DNA of 64,000 bases from Prunella strophiata (GCA_036583965.1 JAZBQD010000019.1:23439085-23503084), one strand, 5' to 3'; numbered from the stretch's first letter, positions 24,561 to 38,959 are shown. A program made the numbers and translations. Notes: generated from the sequence alone by a model not told the origin.

Positions 24561-27500
24561 CCCTGTCATTGGTGCTCTAAGAGAGGCTTGGTGCCCAAGT
24601 GAGCATACAGCCCTCTCACGTGCCTGTAATCTGGGGCATTGCTGATGAGTTTCCCTGCAGTGATGACCTCCTCCTACCCCTGTGTGCTACCACTCTGTGT
24701 GGAGGGACTGCAGGGGAGGGAGAGCAGTGTCCTTGGAGATAGAGCACCTGTTGAAGGCTTTCCCTGTAAGGAACATGACCTCAGGCTCTGCACGGAGGAC
24801 GGAGGGCTGTGCAGGCACTGGCACAGCATTCTTGTCCAGTCAGTCAGACATAGCATCCAGTGATCACTGAACTGGGATTGCTGAATGCCCAGCTGCCCAA
24901 CGTACCTTAAATCCTCTGGCACTATCCCAGGGAAATAGGACTCCATTAAGGTCCCTGCTGTGCTGTTCCTCCTTCCCTCCCCATGAAGGCCATGGGATGT
25001 CACCTTTATCCCATGCTTCAGCAAGAGAATTTGACTATTGTCCTTTGCAATGGCCACAGGTAGGACACCAGCACACGTCCACCACTGATTTCTGCCTTCT
25101 GGAGATGTCCTGAAGGATTTGCTGAGGCCGCTGTGTGTCTCTCCAAGAGGGAGCTAGTCACCACCCCTCTGAGTGCTGTGCTGCCCAGGCAATGTTTACC
25201 AGCCCTGCTCTGCAGGCAGGTGGAGGGCTGCCTGCACCCTGGCACTGGTCTGCATTGAAATGCCTCTCTTCAGCCCCTGGGTGCTCTTCTGTACAATTCA
25301 GTCACTTGGATTTTTTTCTGTGGTCTGTGGAACTTGTAGCATGGTGTGGTACTGCATAACTTAAAAGTCTTGTTGCTGTTAGAAGAGTTGTTTCCCAAAA
25401 GGTTTTGAGTGTCTCTTTCAGCATGCCAACTTCTGGGCTAGCTGCAGAGCCTGTAAGAGTGAGCATCTGCAGCCAAAGGCATTGGTCTTGGCCATGCCCT
25501 CCCATTGCTTCACTTCTTGGTCCCCACCTGGTCTCTGGGTGAGTTGGCTCAGTTCAGTAAACCAGCAAAAGAATGAACACAGCAAAATCAAAGATAATTT
25601 TCTGCCACTTCAGTGGACTGAATTGGCTTATTGGAAGATCATGAGACCAGAAGAATTGGCAGAACTGCAAGTCTAGCAGTGAAGGGGAGGAAAGGAAGGG
25701 TGGGGAAGTCACTTCTCTAGGTGGTTATTTGTCTCATGAAACCACACTTAGACTTGTCTGAACTTGTAGTGACAACATCATCTCTTTCCACTGAAGTACC
25801 TCCTGTGCTTTTGTGTGAAGCTTTCTTCATACAGCTTGGGCTGTAGCAGCAAAAGCAAGGAGTTTGTCTTAAAAGAGCTTGGTAGAGCTTGCTCATGTTT
25901 GCAAGTATGAGGAATGGTTTTTATGCACTGCAAACTGAGAGTTGCATTCACTGGAGTTCAGTTCACTGTCAAGTGTGAGAGGAACAGCTTGGCTTGTCAG
26001 GATCCTGTGGTCTGCTCCAGGATGAGGGTGGGTTGTGCTGGTGGACACTGACTTTTTCTAGTCAGCCTGGCATGATTTCACAGGAGTTGGCTTGCTTGTC
26101 TGATTTGTCAATAAGGAAGAGGATAGAAGAAGTTCTTGAATGGTTCACTGGATGGAGGACACTGGTGATTCTAGGTCAGTGTTGTGAGAAGACTCTGAGT
26201 TCCCAGTCCCCAGCCTCCCTTACAAGCATTGCTTACAAGCAGGAGTTACACTGGAGTAGGAGCTTGTAGACATCTAAGCCTTGTCTTGCTGTTCCAAGAC
26301 AGGAAATCAATCAATCCTCACATAAGTGAATTTGCATTTTCTTTTTGTTTATTTGCATTTGGCTTTACTTGTGTTGGTTTGTACAGAGCTAACTGTCAGA
26401 AGCTCTGAAGCCATGCACTAGAACAGTATTGTATTAGATTCCCTATAAACATGCAACAAATCCATGAATCCTCCACAGAGACTGGTCTCTAAGAAGTAAT
26501 TGGGTTGCTTTTGGTTTCTGTGTGTTTTGGAGTCTTCAGAGAGAGAGTTAAGAGAGCAGCCACCTGAATTAGTTAGGAACTGCCTGGACCAAAATATTCT
26601 CCACTTACCGGAGTGATGGGACTGCTTTAAAATTATTTCTTGTCCTCATCTAGTTGGACTTGCTGCTTATCATGACTGCATCTTCATTGTGGGGAGTAAC
26701 CTGGTCTGGAGGTAGGAAATCTTTGGGAGTCTGCAGGAGCCCATAAAGTGTTGGTGAAGAGCATGACCAGCCAGCTGCCTGTTTTCATGGTTCTGCTTCT
26801 GGTATGTACATGCTTCTAGTTCTGCTTCATGCCCTCCAGAGCCACAGTAGCCTTCTGTGGCTTCCCTGCCAGGAGAGCCCAGGAAGCACAACTGGGACAG
26901 CAGGAGATGTTACTGTCAGTCCTCTACCCTCAGGGTGCCTTCTCACCCTTGGTGAGAACTGGCAGCTCCTTGAGCAACAGGGCTGTGCCAGTCATATGCA
27001 ACTGGTTGTACTGGTTCACTGATATTTTCACCTGTCAGGTGTGAGGGCTAGTGAATGGACCTGTGGGCATTCCCACTGTAGCAGTCACAGATCCTTTTCT
27101 GGGTGTGCTGGCAGTCTTGGAAAGATGTGGCTGTGAAGCTCAGCTTGAATGTTGTGCTGAGCACAGGCATCAGTGCTGTGGAGCTACTTGTAGCTATCAG
27201 TGTTTCTGTTTGGAGAGGTACTGGGTGAGAACCACTCCATCCTTGGCTTGCCTCTATGGTGTGCATTCTCTCTTCTTCCTGGGACTAAACAAGATGTATT
27301 CAGTCTTACTTGAGCTCATCTCTTGCCCAGGGAAGGACTAGGCTAGGGAGAAGGGCAGCTCTGGGTCTACTTTGCTGACACCAGAGCTGGTGATGCTTCC
27401 ACTGTCATCCCTGAAAATGCAGGCTAAGCAATGAGTACCACTTCCCAAGTCCCTCCAGCAGTCTGTGGCTTAGTGCAGATTTGGAGTCAGGTGTCTGAGG

Positions 27501-29083
27501 GAGCCTGTGGAGACTTGTTAGCTGCTGCAGAAGCTGAGAGGCCCCCATTCTGTGCTGGTTGGAACAGCAAGTGCTCTGGAGAGCAAAATCCTGGGGGTGT
27601 TAGAGGCCCTCCCAGCGTGGACTAGCTGCAAATCCTCCCTCTTCTTGATCTCAGCCTGAATCTCTGCCTGGAGAAGCAAAGCCCTGATGGATGATTGTGC
27701 GGGTGGAGTTGCACCTCAGCCCAGAAGCCGAGCTAAATGGAAACAGCTTTGTTTTCCTAAGGCTGGAGTATCAGCAGAATTCATGTTTATTTAGCAGGGA
27801 GTAGAAAGGGTTTGTTCCCTTGCCCCTTACCCTCAGGATGGCTGACCAGATGCCTTTGACTCTGGGCAGTGTGTGTGGAGGGTCCTGTTGCTGCCACCTG
27901 AGAAGGTCCCCTCTGCCAGGAGTGTTGTGCATAAATCTGTAGCCAGCATCTGTGCAAGGGAGCTGTGCTGCCTGGATGGGATGTATGTGCTGGGTGATGG
28001 CTGCTTGCAAAGCAAGGCATCCTTCCTCTGGGATGAGAAGCAGAGGTGTCTGGGACCCACAGAGCATTTCCCCAGTAATGCAAGCAGGGGAAGAGGACAT
28101 AGCTGTGGTGCAAGGTGCTGAGACACTCTGCAGACAGCTTAATGCAGCTAAGCTCTTGAGGGCAGGGAGCTTCCTCTGAGAGGGGTCTGTTTAGGCAAGG
28201 CAGTTGCTGGGAGTTGCCTGGTGTTTTCAGGATGGAAAAGGAAGAAGGCTGAGTTGCAACATGCCTGGCCCACTGGTTTCTGATCTCAGACTCTCCTCTG
28301 CAGCACCCTGGAGGAGACATCTCCTCCCTTCCTGATGAGAGGAAGTGCTGTATGCAGCCCTTGAGGAGCTGTGGCAAGCACTCCTGGCCTGGGAACACTG
28401 GGAACCTCATGCCAGCAGGCAGGCTCTGCCAAAATCTCTGTTCTCTCTCCTGGAAGCAAAGGATTAGAGCAGCAGGGAGCAAGCAGAAGGGAGGATCTTG
28501 GGTGTGTGGCAGAGGTTGCTGGATGGAGAAAGTGTATTTCCCCCCATTTGAAAATTGTGTTATTTCATTTGAAAATCCTGTCCTGGTGGTAATCAAATGT
28601 CAAGCATGATCCTCTGCAAAGGGGAGTGGAGCCCATGGATGGATACAAAGCTGTCTGCCCTGGGGTCACCACTTAAAACACGACATTGAGAACTGTGGCT
28701 TGGAAAAATCTGCTTGATGAGCTTGTTGTCATTGAGGACTAGCAGATAGAACAAAAAGTTCATTGCAAGGTCACTTGCTTTTTAAATATGCTGCTCCAAA
28801 CAGAGGCAGATTTGTCTTAATTGTTAAAGCAGGATCTGGAGCCTCCTGTCTTGCCAGCTTTGAACTTTCCACATTTATGAGAAAAAAGGGAACTTGCTTA
28901 CTGCCTTACTTGGGTTGCTGACTGAGTGTCCAGGACTGTTTGTCCACCACACGTCTAGCACCAGGAGGAGGTCTATACTAGCTACATACTTATTGAATGC
29001 ATCTTTGCTCTTCTGCTCACTTATGACTGTCACTCAGTCCACATTTATGAGTGTTACAATTTATTAATGTCCAAATATCAGAG

Positions 29084-29101
29084 AAAAAAAAAAAAAAAAA
29101 A
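29084..29101. repeat. A18 homopolymer tract
   Basis: Eighteen uninterrupted A residues. No recognisable retroelement body or target-site duplication is evident on the 5' side. Confidence 0.95.
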
Positions 29102-30887
29102 GCCAGCCCTTGATGAGAAGCATTCCCCTGTTTAAGTGCATTCCTGTGGCATGGGCTGTGGCAGCTTTCCCACTTCATTTGGTATGGGACCAGCCCAGGA
29201 GATCCATAGTACACAATGTTGAATTCCTGGGGTAAAACACTGGTGCCAGCCTTGTGCCACTACTGTGCCTATGCTTGTGACTTGAATGGCATATTTTCTC
29301 AGTGCAGATAAGCCCTAAGTGCAGCTTTCTAAGGTGCTTTCCTTTGGCAGTATGGTTTTTAGAAGGTGGCCAAACATTTACATTCCTTGATCCAATGCCA
29401 ACTTTGAGTAGATATCTGAGACATTGTTAAAAATTTGAAACTAAAAAGCCAGTGCCACTCTGGGTGAGAATATGTGAAAAGGAAAATATTTCACTCAGGA
29501 CAATGAGATCTCCATAAGCTCCAGATCTCGGCCCCTTTCCTGCTCTGACATAGTCAAAAGACCTTGGCAAGCTGTATGAGAAGCCTAAAGGAAAAACTCA
29601 AGCTGCTCAAGAGGAGTGTAAATGCTATTTTTCTTATATAAAAATGCTCCTATTTTTAAATTACATGATATACCTTCTCTAGTCTGGCACCAGATTCAGT
29701 TGCTTTATTTTCTAGTGTTTTAAAGCTGTCAGCACCATTCTGGTTTATATGTTTTATGTATTTACTTTCTGGGGGGTTGCATACCCTTCAGAGCAGCAGG
29801 AGAATAGCTGGCTTTCAGGCCCCTTTTTAAAACTCCAAATATGGTCTTTACATTAGACCTGTTTTTTCTGCACCTCCTTGGGAGCCATTCCTATAGCTTA
29901 ATGCAGCCTTTAGGCTGTTCAAATGCACTTTTCCTTCTAACTGAAAGAAGAGTGCTGCTACTGTCAGTTTAATCTGAGACTCCATGCAAGAGAGCAGGGT
30001 GCAGGGCAAATGCATTGTACATGTGGTAGGTAAGGTAGTACAGAAAATCCAGTTTATAGCCTATTTTATATACTATACATATATCATTTGGGACATTTAT
30101 GACAATACAATTTATATAGCAGTTGTATAAAAAAGAAAGTTGTTAGAAGAGCACTAAGGCCACATGATCAAATGCTGGGAAGAGCTTTCCTAATGCCTGA
30201 ATTTGGATTACCATCTATCTTGCTTTCAGCTCCCTTGTGCCTGTGGATTGCTGCAGTTTCTCATACCTGACTGTGTGTTGCCTTTTTTGGTTTAAACTGG
30301 TACTTCACTAAAATCAAAGCCGTTCTCTTTAGTTGTGAATGTTTCACATAAATCACCAGTGCTAGCAGGAAACAAGGGATTAATTAAAGTTGATTTGATA
30401 CAAGAAGTGGTTGAAATGAAGATCTAAAAGTCTCCATACAAAATCTACTTATTCTCTTTTCCTTTCTTCAGAAGCATCCTGAGAAATGCTGTCCTGAGTT
30501 CTTGGTGCTTGGTGGGATTGGTACGTTGCTCTCCACATCGCCTCATTTTTTTTCCACCTGTGTGAAGGCTTTCATTTAGGCAGAAACTAAACATCTATGC
30601 AGGAATTAAGAAGACATTCAGGCTGGAAAAATCTTATCTGTTACTGCTGAAGGAAAAATATCCTCTATGGAAGGAGGAAATCTGGAAGGAGAGGCTAAGA
30701 TTTTTCAGGGTAGAAGTAAAAAGCACATTAGTCAATGGAGGGTAACGCATGTGGTGCATACCAGGGGCTGACGGTGCTTAGGACCCAAGTCAGATGAGGT
30801 TTTTTTCTTGTACACCCTGAGCTCCAGCTCTGAGTCAAGGTATTCTTTATTGCCAGAAAAGATCTTGACAAATTGGAAAGAATTCTG

Positions 30888-30904
30888 AGGGAGGGAGGGA
30901 GGGA
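30888..30904. repeat. (GGGA)n short tandem repeat
   Basis: Four GGGA units in a purine-rich context. Confidence 0.85.
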
Positions 30905-31395
30905 GCTGAGGGGAATGGTTAACAGACCCACATCTGCAAAACTGAGCCAAATATTGGCCTTGGAGGATGAGGAACATACTTGGAGGCTGAGGCTATCAGG
31001 ATGGGGCAGAGTGTATTAGGTTGCCTGTAGCCTTGGCAGGGTGGCCATGGTAATTTTTCAATGGTATGGCTTTCTAAAAAGCTATGTGCCAAACTATTCC
31101 AGGGATGCAATGACAGGTTGATAATGACACTGGAGCTTTGCCTTCTCCGTGACTTTGGAGCTCTGCTGTTGCAGAACTGGAGACCAGGCGCTGCCAAAGC
31201 AGGTGCAGGGCTCCACAGCCCTTCTCAATGAGGAGTCTGTGAAACCTGTTCCTCCCCTACAGTCCTTGGTGTGGGTGCTGAGGGCTACGTCAGCGAGGTG
31301 TAGGGCACATTCATGGTCATGGTACTCCTGAAGTCACTGGCTTTGACAGCAGGCATCACTCTTACATGGCCAGGAGTGTTCCTGGCTCCCAGACA

Positions 31396-31419
31396 CCCAC
31401 TAGCCATTTGGCTAGTGGG
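31396..31419. repeat. Perfect 11-bp inverted repeat with 2-nt loop
   Basis: CCCACTAGCCA and TGGCTAGTGGG are exact reverse complements separated by TT. The right arm is followed directly by CACGTG (31420-31425). No mature small-RNA structure extends beyond the 24 bases. Confidence 0.9.
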
Positions 31420-34400
31420 CACGTGGAAGGATGGAGTCAGTGCAGAGCAGTACAGACTAAAAGTCACCGGGATGCTCATTCCCTGATCCTCAGCAGGGAT
31501 GAGACTTCAAGAGTGGATAGCAAAGGTTACATCTCAACTCAGCTCTCATGGATTGAGTGCTGCAGGTGCAGGAATCCTGTGTATGGCTGGGAATGGAGCA
31601 ATGTGAGAAGACCTAACAACACTGAGGTAATAGATCCAAAGGCCAGGACATCCTGCTGGGTGTTTAACCATGATTTTAGCTTAAAATATGTCTTAGATCT
31701 ACAGTGTTCCCAGGATGAGTGGGAGACCACCTGCTGTAGATGAAAAGCCTTCACTTCTTCAGAAGAGAGCACTACACACATCTCTTCACGTTGTTGCTCT
31801 CACGCTGTGTGTGTGTTGTGTTCAGCCACAAACTCCTCACCCCACTCACATGCCTGGGATGAGAGAGGCTTTTCCAGCCCTCTCTGTGTCCTGTGCAGAG
31901 CAGTGGGCAGGCAGCTGGCTCCCCCCACTCCCAGGGGTGCATGTGGGTGCGAGGATGAATAGGCTAAAGTGTTTTTTCAGGGCTTTGAAGCTGGCAGCCT
32001 AGTGAAGGGAGTGGGTGTTGCTAGTCAACAAGATGGAAATGAAGCTCAAATGTGCTTGTTTTCTCACTGTGTTATGGGGGAGATGAGTGACCTCCCTGCA
32101 GCCAATGTTGAGCCTTTCTCTGGCTAATGCCTCTGCAGCAGGTTTCATTAGATGGCAGCCACGCCCTCAGCTCACAGCTGTTGTGTCTTGTGGAAACAGA
32201 GGGTCCTTTGAGATGGAGGTCTGTGTGCTTGTGTGTACAAGCACAGGTTGATATGTTGTCCTTTCCTCTTGTATGGCAGTGCCCTAAATACAGATCCTTC
32301 CCTGCCAGGTAGGAACCCTGTACAGGGGAGCATGGGGAGGCATTGCTGGGGTTGGTGGGGGGCTGACCCCTCAGTGGGGAGCTCACATTGCATGAGTGAC
32401 AGCCCAGCTCTGACTGTGCCAGCAGCTTATGCCAGGGTTTGGGATGGTGCACAGGCATGGCGTGATGTCTGCAGTGAGATGGTGACACTGATGGAGACCT
32501 GCATGTGATGGATGTTAGGATGCTTCTGGATGTGTCTCTAATCACTGAGGTGTGAGACTGCCTGTGTGACTGTGTTTGGCAGCAGTGCTGTGCTCGTTCA
32601 TTGTGCTGCTCAGCACCAGCCCCTCCATGCAGCAGGGGAGCCAGCTGAGGCAGCTTTGTCATCGTTCCAGCCCTAGGGAGTGTGCAGCTGAGCACCACAG
32701 GCCAGCCTGGGCAGCTCTGCCAGAGAGGTGGTAGCTTGTCTGGTCTCCCTCACCATCTAAATCCCTGTTTTAGTCTATGGAGTGTTCAAGGTATGGCCCA
32801 AATGTGGCATTTGTAATCAAGTGACCTGGCATGGTCACCTCTTTTGGCTCCACTTGGAGCTCAGAGCACTAGCAGGCTGCATTTTTATTTTTGGCATTGG
32901 CCTGCACTTCAGCTCTGCAGACAAGCAGATTGCAGAGAGCTCTTTATCACATTTGGCATTTGGAAATCATTATTCTGGCCATTTTATGGGTCAGCATTAA
33001 GCTCTGATGGATCCAACCATGAGCACAGTCTGCAGCTCCTGGCGACCACCTGATGCCATGTCCTTGAGCAGGGCATGTTTCTGCAGCCTTGCTGGGCCAG
33101 GCAGGTGCTGTTCCCATGCTTGGAGAGTTGGACTTCATCCAGGGAGTCAGTTGCTCACTGCCTAATACATGAGAGCAAAGCAGAGCATTCAGCAGAGTGG
33201 CAGGTGGCATGTGTGGCACATGTGGCAAGGGAAGGGCATTTAATGTCAGCAGAGGGCTGTGTGGAGGCATGTGAGCAGCCACTTTGGCTAAGGAGCACAC
33301 TGGATCCCAAGAGACTGGTTAAAAAGAACTTGTTAGTTGTCTGTGAGCTTAGAGGGGCTTCAGTTATGCATGTGGTGTCTGGCAACTCCTGAACAGATAA
33401 AATTAGAGTTCACAGCCCTCTCCCTCTCTGTTCTCACACAGTACATGGCAGGCTGGGAGTCAGCTAGGATGGCTCTGCAGCACTGGCACTGGCTCTGGCA
33501 CTGCTTGGGGGCCAGAAGAAGGAAGATGCCAGGGTGGTGGTGGTGGAGTCTGAGCTTGGTGGCATGAAGCAGACAGCTGGTGACTCTGCTGTCCCATGGA
33601 CTTGCACATCTACTGCTACAGTTTGTAGTGAGAGGTTCAGAGAAATCTTGGCCAGCCACTGGCACATATGCCAAGTGGAGCAAGCAGCTGGAGTTACCAC
33701 TGCAACATGGCACAGGTGAGAGCCCAAAATAAAAGCCATGTGGGCTCTGTGATGAGAGCATCTTAGTCACTGTGGTAAGGTCACTGTGGCACCTGGGTTC
33801 TGGACTGCCATGACTCTTGGCATGTGCCAGTGGCAGAGTATAATGTGCAGCAGGGAGCCTGACACATGTTCCTGGCCCTGCAGCCCCACTTTGTGAGTGC
33901 TGTTTGTGCCTCCCACACAAAGGCAAAGGGTGTCACCAGTGACACTCTGCCAACAGCAGCTCTAGAGGTCTTAAAGGGGAAGAAAGATTTGGATGACTTG
34001 CACCTTGATGCCCCTGTGGTGGTCCAGGTGCCCGTGTCTTGTGTCCCATCTTGCATGACACCTGGCTGTAGGTGTCTGTGGAGCTGGCAGAAAGGCACTG
34101 AGCGGTCATTCCTGGTACACAGATTCTGCTTGGCTCTCCCAAGAAGGTCTTATGCCTGTGGGAGGCTGGCAGCTGCTTCTCCTGTGCAGGAGAACTTCCC
34201 CTGCCTTCCATCAAATGCTGGGGAGCATGGGCTTCAGACTTCAGGGTCTCCCTCATTTGAATGGGAGGTACCAGGGCTGAAGACACCAGCAGGAGGGACA
34301 GCAGGCAGGTTCCAGTGGTATTTCTGCTGGAGATAATAAACTGAGACAGGATTTATGGACCTAATGTGGGTGGGCTTGAAGTCAGGTACCTTGTATGGTG

Positions 34401-35499
34401 TGGTTTTCCCCCTCCTCCCAGAGTCCCAACAGAGCTGTCCTCCTCGTCAGCATGTTTGTGAGCTAATTGATGATAAACTTGAGTGCTCTCTAAGCAATGC
34501 CTCTCCTGTGCTCCAGGGCCTGCTGACTGAGCCATGAATCCTTTCTGCCTGCTGAGGAACCTATTTGGAATCCAAGAAAGAGGAAGTTTCTGGTCTGCAG
34601 TCAATTCACTGCTTTCCAAGGCTGGCTGCTTCTCTTTCCCCCATAGACACAGATGCTGGTGTTAAGGCTGCCCATTCTTCTGTTATGCTTTAGTGGAAAA
34701 TCAGCAACTGCTCAGCATTACAAAGGGGGAAGTGAATCACTGATTTTGGTCCCTGTGGCCCCAAGCAGGGAGGGTATCTTGCCAGAGGGACAAGCAGATG
34801 GACAAGACAGACACCAAGTATATTCAGCATTTAAAATCCAGGGGAGAACCTGCCTGCTGCCCTGGCAGGTTATCAGGGGCTCAGCATGACTCAGTCCCTG
34901 TCCTGGCTGAGCCCACTCATCTTGGAGATGCACATGCAGGCTGCAGTCTGGAGTAGCTGGGGAGGACTTACCAGTGCTGCAGTGGCTGCCCTCCATGGGA
35001 CTCTGCTCCCAACCCCACGTGTCCTTTCTGGGTACCTGGAGGCATCCCATGCAGCAAGCTGGGTATATTTGGAGAGATGGAGCTTGTTGGGCCCTGAGAT
35101 GGGGTTTTCTGGACCCTGGGAAGATAGTTTCTGCTCTGAGAGCTGCTTATCTTCAGATTTGTTTTGGCCAGTGCTATTGTTGCCCTTCTGAGAATTGCTC
35201 CTTAAGTCTCAATAGTCTCTGTCATCTCTCCCTGATGGTCAGCACGAACATCACAAGATTTGTTTCCAGCTGGAAGAGTAAATTTCCAATCCTCATCTCT
35301 CCAGCCCTTTCCTTGTCTGGGGTTAGTGCCCCTCCCTGCTGACCACACTGCCCAGGACTCACTCTCTCCACAGTGCCTCAAGCCATCCACCCTGCTGTGG
35401 TCTGTCAGGCTTTGGCCTGGGGAGAGGGTGAGGCAGGCTGGATGAAAAGCCAGCAATACTCTTGTGGTACTTGGCTCTGTGTTTCCTTTACACAAATAG

Positions 35500-35700
35500 A
35501 AAAAACCCCACCGTTTCCCAGCTCACTGGCAATCTGGCCAAAGTCAACAGCTGGATGAAGAGCAGCCGATAGAAGCTAAATCCAGGAAAGACTGAGGTGT
35601 TGCTGCTGGGGAGAGGGAAGTGCTTTGAAGAGTTTGCCACCTTTGCCTCTAGCTCCAAGGAGGATGCCTGGTGTTAAGTCACTAAGAGAACAGTTTGCCC
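35500..35700 (+). mobile_element. Fossil LINE reverse-transcriptase fragment (copy B)
   Basis: From about 35520 one frame reads LTGNLAKVNSWMKSSR, then a stop (TAG at 35570-35572), then KLNPGKTEVLLLG (35573-35611). This is the SWM-x-x-x-x-LNPxKTEVLLLG motif downstream of the RT catalytic core in CR1/L3/Rex-like LINEs. It is the better preserved of two copies in this intron; both lie on the + strand. Confidence 0.65.
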
Positions 35701-38700
35701 ACCTGTACTCCCCCTGGCTTTTGCTTACCCAGAGAACAATGATCATCAGAAGTGATTAGAGATTTGAAAATGCTTTCTACATACAGTGGGTTAGGAAACC
35801 TTATTGTTTTCTGGATACCTCAGTCTCAGTGATTTAGACTTGGTTATTAGGACTCTGTGTATCTAATCTTGAAATTGCAGGCTTTAAAAAACCCTGTGGT
35901 TGATTTAGAAAACAGAGATCCTCCTATCCAACTGTGCAGTTTCTGTGAGTCTGCCAGCTCAGTCCTCAGTGGAGTGACAGGAAATCACTCACCTGCTCTG
36001 AACAGAGAATGGGCACCTTGTGGGTTCATCTGGGTCTGGCTCCTGCCAGTTGTGGCTCCAGCCACCATATCCAGAGCATACAATATTTTTGTACCTTCTC
36101 TACCCTGCTAGACTAAAGTAAATATAGAGCAAAGTGCAAGTGGTACCAAAATTAATTGAAAATGTTTACACACAAAAGTGCTGTGGTGATGTGTGGGATC
36201 CCTTGCTGAATGAAATACAAGTGTTATTTGGGTCCTGCAGGGATATGTAGCACTAGAATGTAGGGGACCAGACCTCCCTTAGTTCTCTTGACTTCTAGCC
36301 TGTGTCCTCAGGCTTACAGAGAATCCAGGCCATTGACCTGCACCTCAGAATTTGGCAGCTAAAAGCGATTGTTGGATAGTTTTGAACTGTTGCAGATGTG
36401 GATCAGCCTGTCTGCACAGCTCCCTCCCATCCCAAATCTCTTTAATTTTGATAAGCACCTAATACCTATAGGTGTTTCCATGTGAAGGTGACTGAGGTCT
36501 CTCAACTGGACCTTTCAGCTGGTAGAAATCAGCAGGAGCCCTCACACCCATGCTCCTGGAAGGAGAACTCTGCTCCCTCTGCCTTTCCTCCTTGCCCCAT
36601 GTTCTGTCCTGGACCACTGCTACTGTGAGCTCCAGAGGTGCTCAGGACAGCCCAGAAGGAGAGGTGTCCCAGGAGTTTGCATGCTGATTTTGCCCTACAG
36701 GCTGTGCCTGACACAGAGAAAGTTGTCAGCAGCTCTGATGGATGAAGAGCAGGCAGTTGTCTGTAAAGAAGAGACCACTGCCTCTTTGCAGAGATCTGTG
36801 CTGGCCAAGTGCCTGGCTGAAGGAGTGGAAGTGAGTGATACCATGTTGAGGGGGGCTGTAAGACTGAATGAGTATGAGGCCCTGGGACTTTTAGTGACTG
36901 GAACATAGTGCTTGAAGTGTCAAACTCCTCTGCCTCTTCATTGCCTCTTCTCAAGCAGGTGGAGGCATGGAGCGTGGTAGCACAAGCTCCACACTCTGCT
37001 GATTTGGAGCTACTCCATCTGTTTCTCATCCTCACTTTTCCCCCTAGGATAGCCACACCACTGAGAGAACCTGTGGCAGTGCAGATCCTTGGGAACTGGC
37101 CAAGCTCTGGTCCTGTGTTTATTGAGATCCATCAAATGGATAGGGATTGCTAAAGGCTTCTGATCAGATCTGCACTGCTGTGGTGAGCTCAGGTGTATTT
37201 CCTGAGACACTTCAAGCAAGCCAGTCCCTGTCTGCCCAGCATGGACTGACTCTGAAGGTTTGGAGGGAAAAAGCTGTTTTGTTTTCCCTGACCATGAGCC
37301 AGCTGCTCAGCATGACAAATTGAGATGGAAAGATGCCTTTTGCCATTGACTTCTGTAGCCCAGGCTTGAATGGTATTACTCAACTCAGTCCACAAATCCC
37401 AGTGCTCATCCGCCTAGAATAGAACCAAATAAACAAATTAATTCAAAGCAAATCTGCCCCCCCCCACACCTCCTCCCTGCTTCAACTCACACTTGAATGC
37501 TTTGCCAATGAGATCTCAGTAGGATGACTTTTCCTTAAGTGTTGGAAACCATAGAGTAATGTTCCTACTCTGTTTTTCCTTTGTGAAGCTGGCACTGCCC
37601 GTTGTAGTAAGGTCATGTAATCCCTCTTTCTTTGGAACTGAAATGCTAATGATTATTTTATTTAAAGCCCTCCACATGTTGTTGTTATGGGGTTTTGTGG
37701 GTTTTGTTACAAAATTTGGTAATCCTGGGAATGACAAGAGATGTTCCTAATGACAAAGGGTGAAGTTCCTTCAGGCAGGCAGTGCATAGAGCCCAGCCAA
37801 GCTCTGCTACTTGCACACAGCATGCTCCCTTTTCTCAAGGGTAGACATGATGTGAAGGATTTCAAGCAGGAGAGCTGATATTTCCCTGTATTATGCTACC
37901 TGTCACCTTTACCCAGTGACTCTTCAGAACTCAGGGCCAGCACTGTGACAGCCACTGGTGTTTGGAGGAATGCACTTCTTTTCCTCAGGGTGCTTCCATC
38001 TCTGCAGTAAAAGACCTTGGGATCCCAGCCATGTTCACCCATAGGACTGTGCTTGGATCTCTTACTAGGGATGAGAGAAGAAATGTGCCTGAGCTTCCAA
38101 GGCTTGGTAGCTTCCTCCCTGGCCTCCCTAGAGATCCATATGGCTTTTCCTTTGTCACTAACAAAACTAGCAGTAGCACACCAGGTGACAAAGCAGTACA
38201 TAACAGGCATCAGAAGTTCCTTTTCTGGCTGCAGGGCTGAATTAGTAGCTCAGAAATGTGTGGGCAGGTCATGCCTGGCAGCCCTGGCCATCTGGGGTAG
38301 GTGGTGCCCCGCAGAATCTCAGGGGAGCTTCTGAAAGGGACTGAGGCAGAACTGAAATAAGGTTCACTTCTCTTTAATTATTCTGGCTAGCCTTGCTGAT
38401 TATTGAAAAACAAGCATTGTTTGCTGTCCTCAGTTTAGATCTTGATTTTAACAAGAAAAGAAATACTTTTGTCAGCACACTCTCCTCTCCTGAAGAGGTG
38501 GTATCAGGAGTTTGGGGATCCACTGCTGAGGTTTTTGCAGAAGGAAGACAGCTATACTGCTGCATGTAGGCATGCTTCCTAGTAAGGAATCATTTGGCTT
38601 CAGTTTGCAGATGTTGTTAGCTCTTTACACCTGGCATTTTGTCCCTGTGGAGAAACCTGTGCCCTCTAATCAGAGCACCTCTTCATCTTCTTTATCCTAA

Positions 38701-38959
38701 ATTGAATAGATTGAATACTTTAGGTTTCTTACAGAAAGGCATTTTCACCAGTCTCCCAATTATTTCTGTGATATTTTTTCCTGTATTCTCTCCACATTTT
38801 TGACATCCCTTAGAAGATGTAACATATTTTACATCACAGCTAGGATGATATTATAGCATGTATATACCCTCCTGTGATGAGGACGTGTATGGAGGCAAAA
38901 ATACCTCCCTGTTCCTACAGTGTTTCAATGTCCTAATGTCAGGGCATTGAACTGACAGT

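Noticed and set aside
27787..28596. 269-codon open frame on the - strand in intron 3
   Set aside because: No domain, no splice-phased neighbours, composition like surrounding intron, and overlapping frames on both strands.
28868..29051. 14-bp repeat TCCACATTTATGAG at 28868 and 29038
   Set aside because: Short, AT-rich and without extended similarity; plausible by chance.
29084..29101. A18 tract as the tail of a processed pseudogene
   Set aside because: The preceding sequence shows no coding similarity, and no flanking target-site duplication was found.
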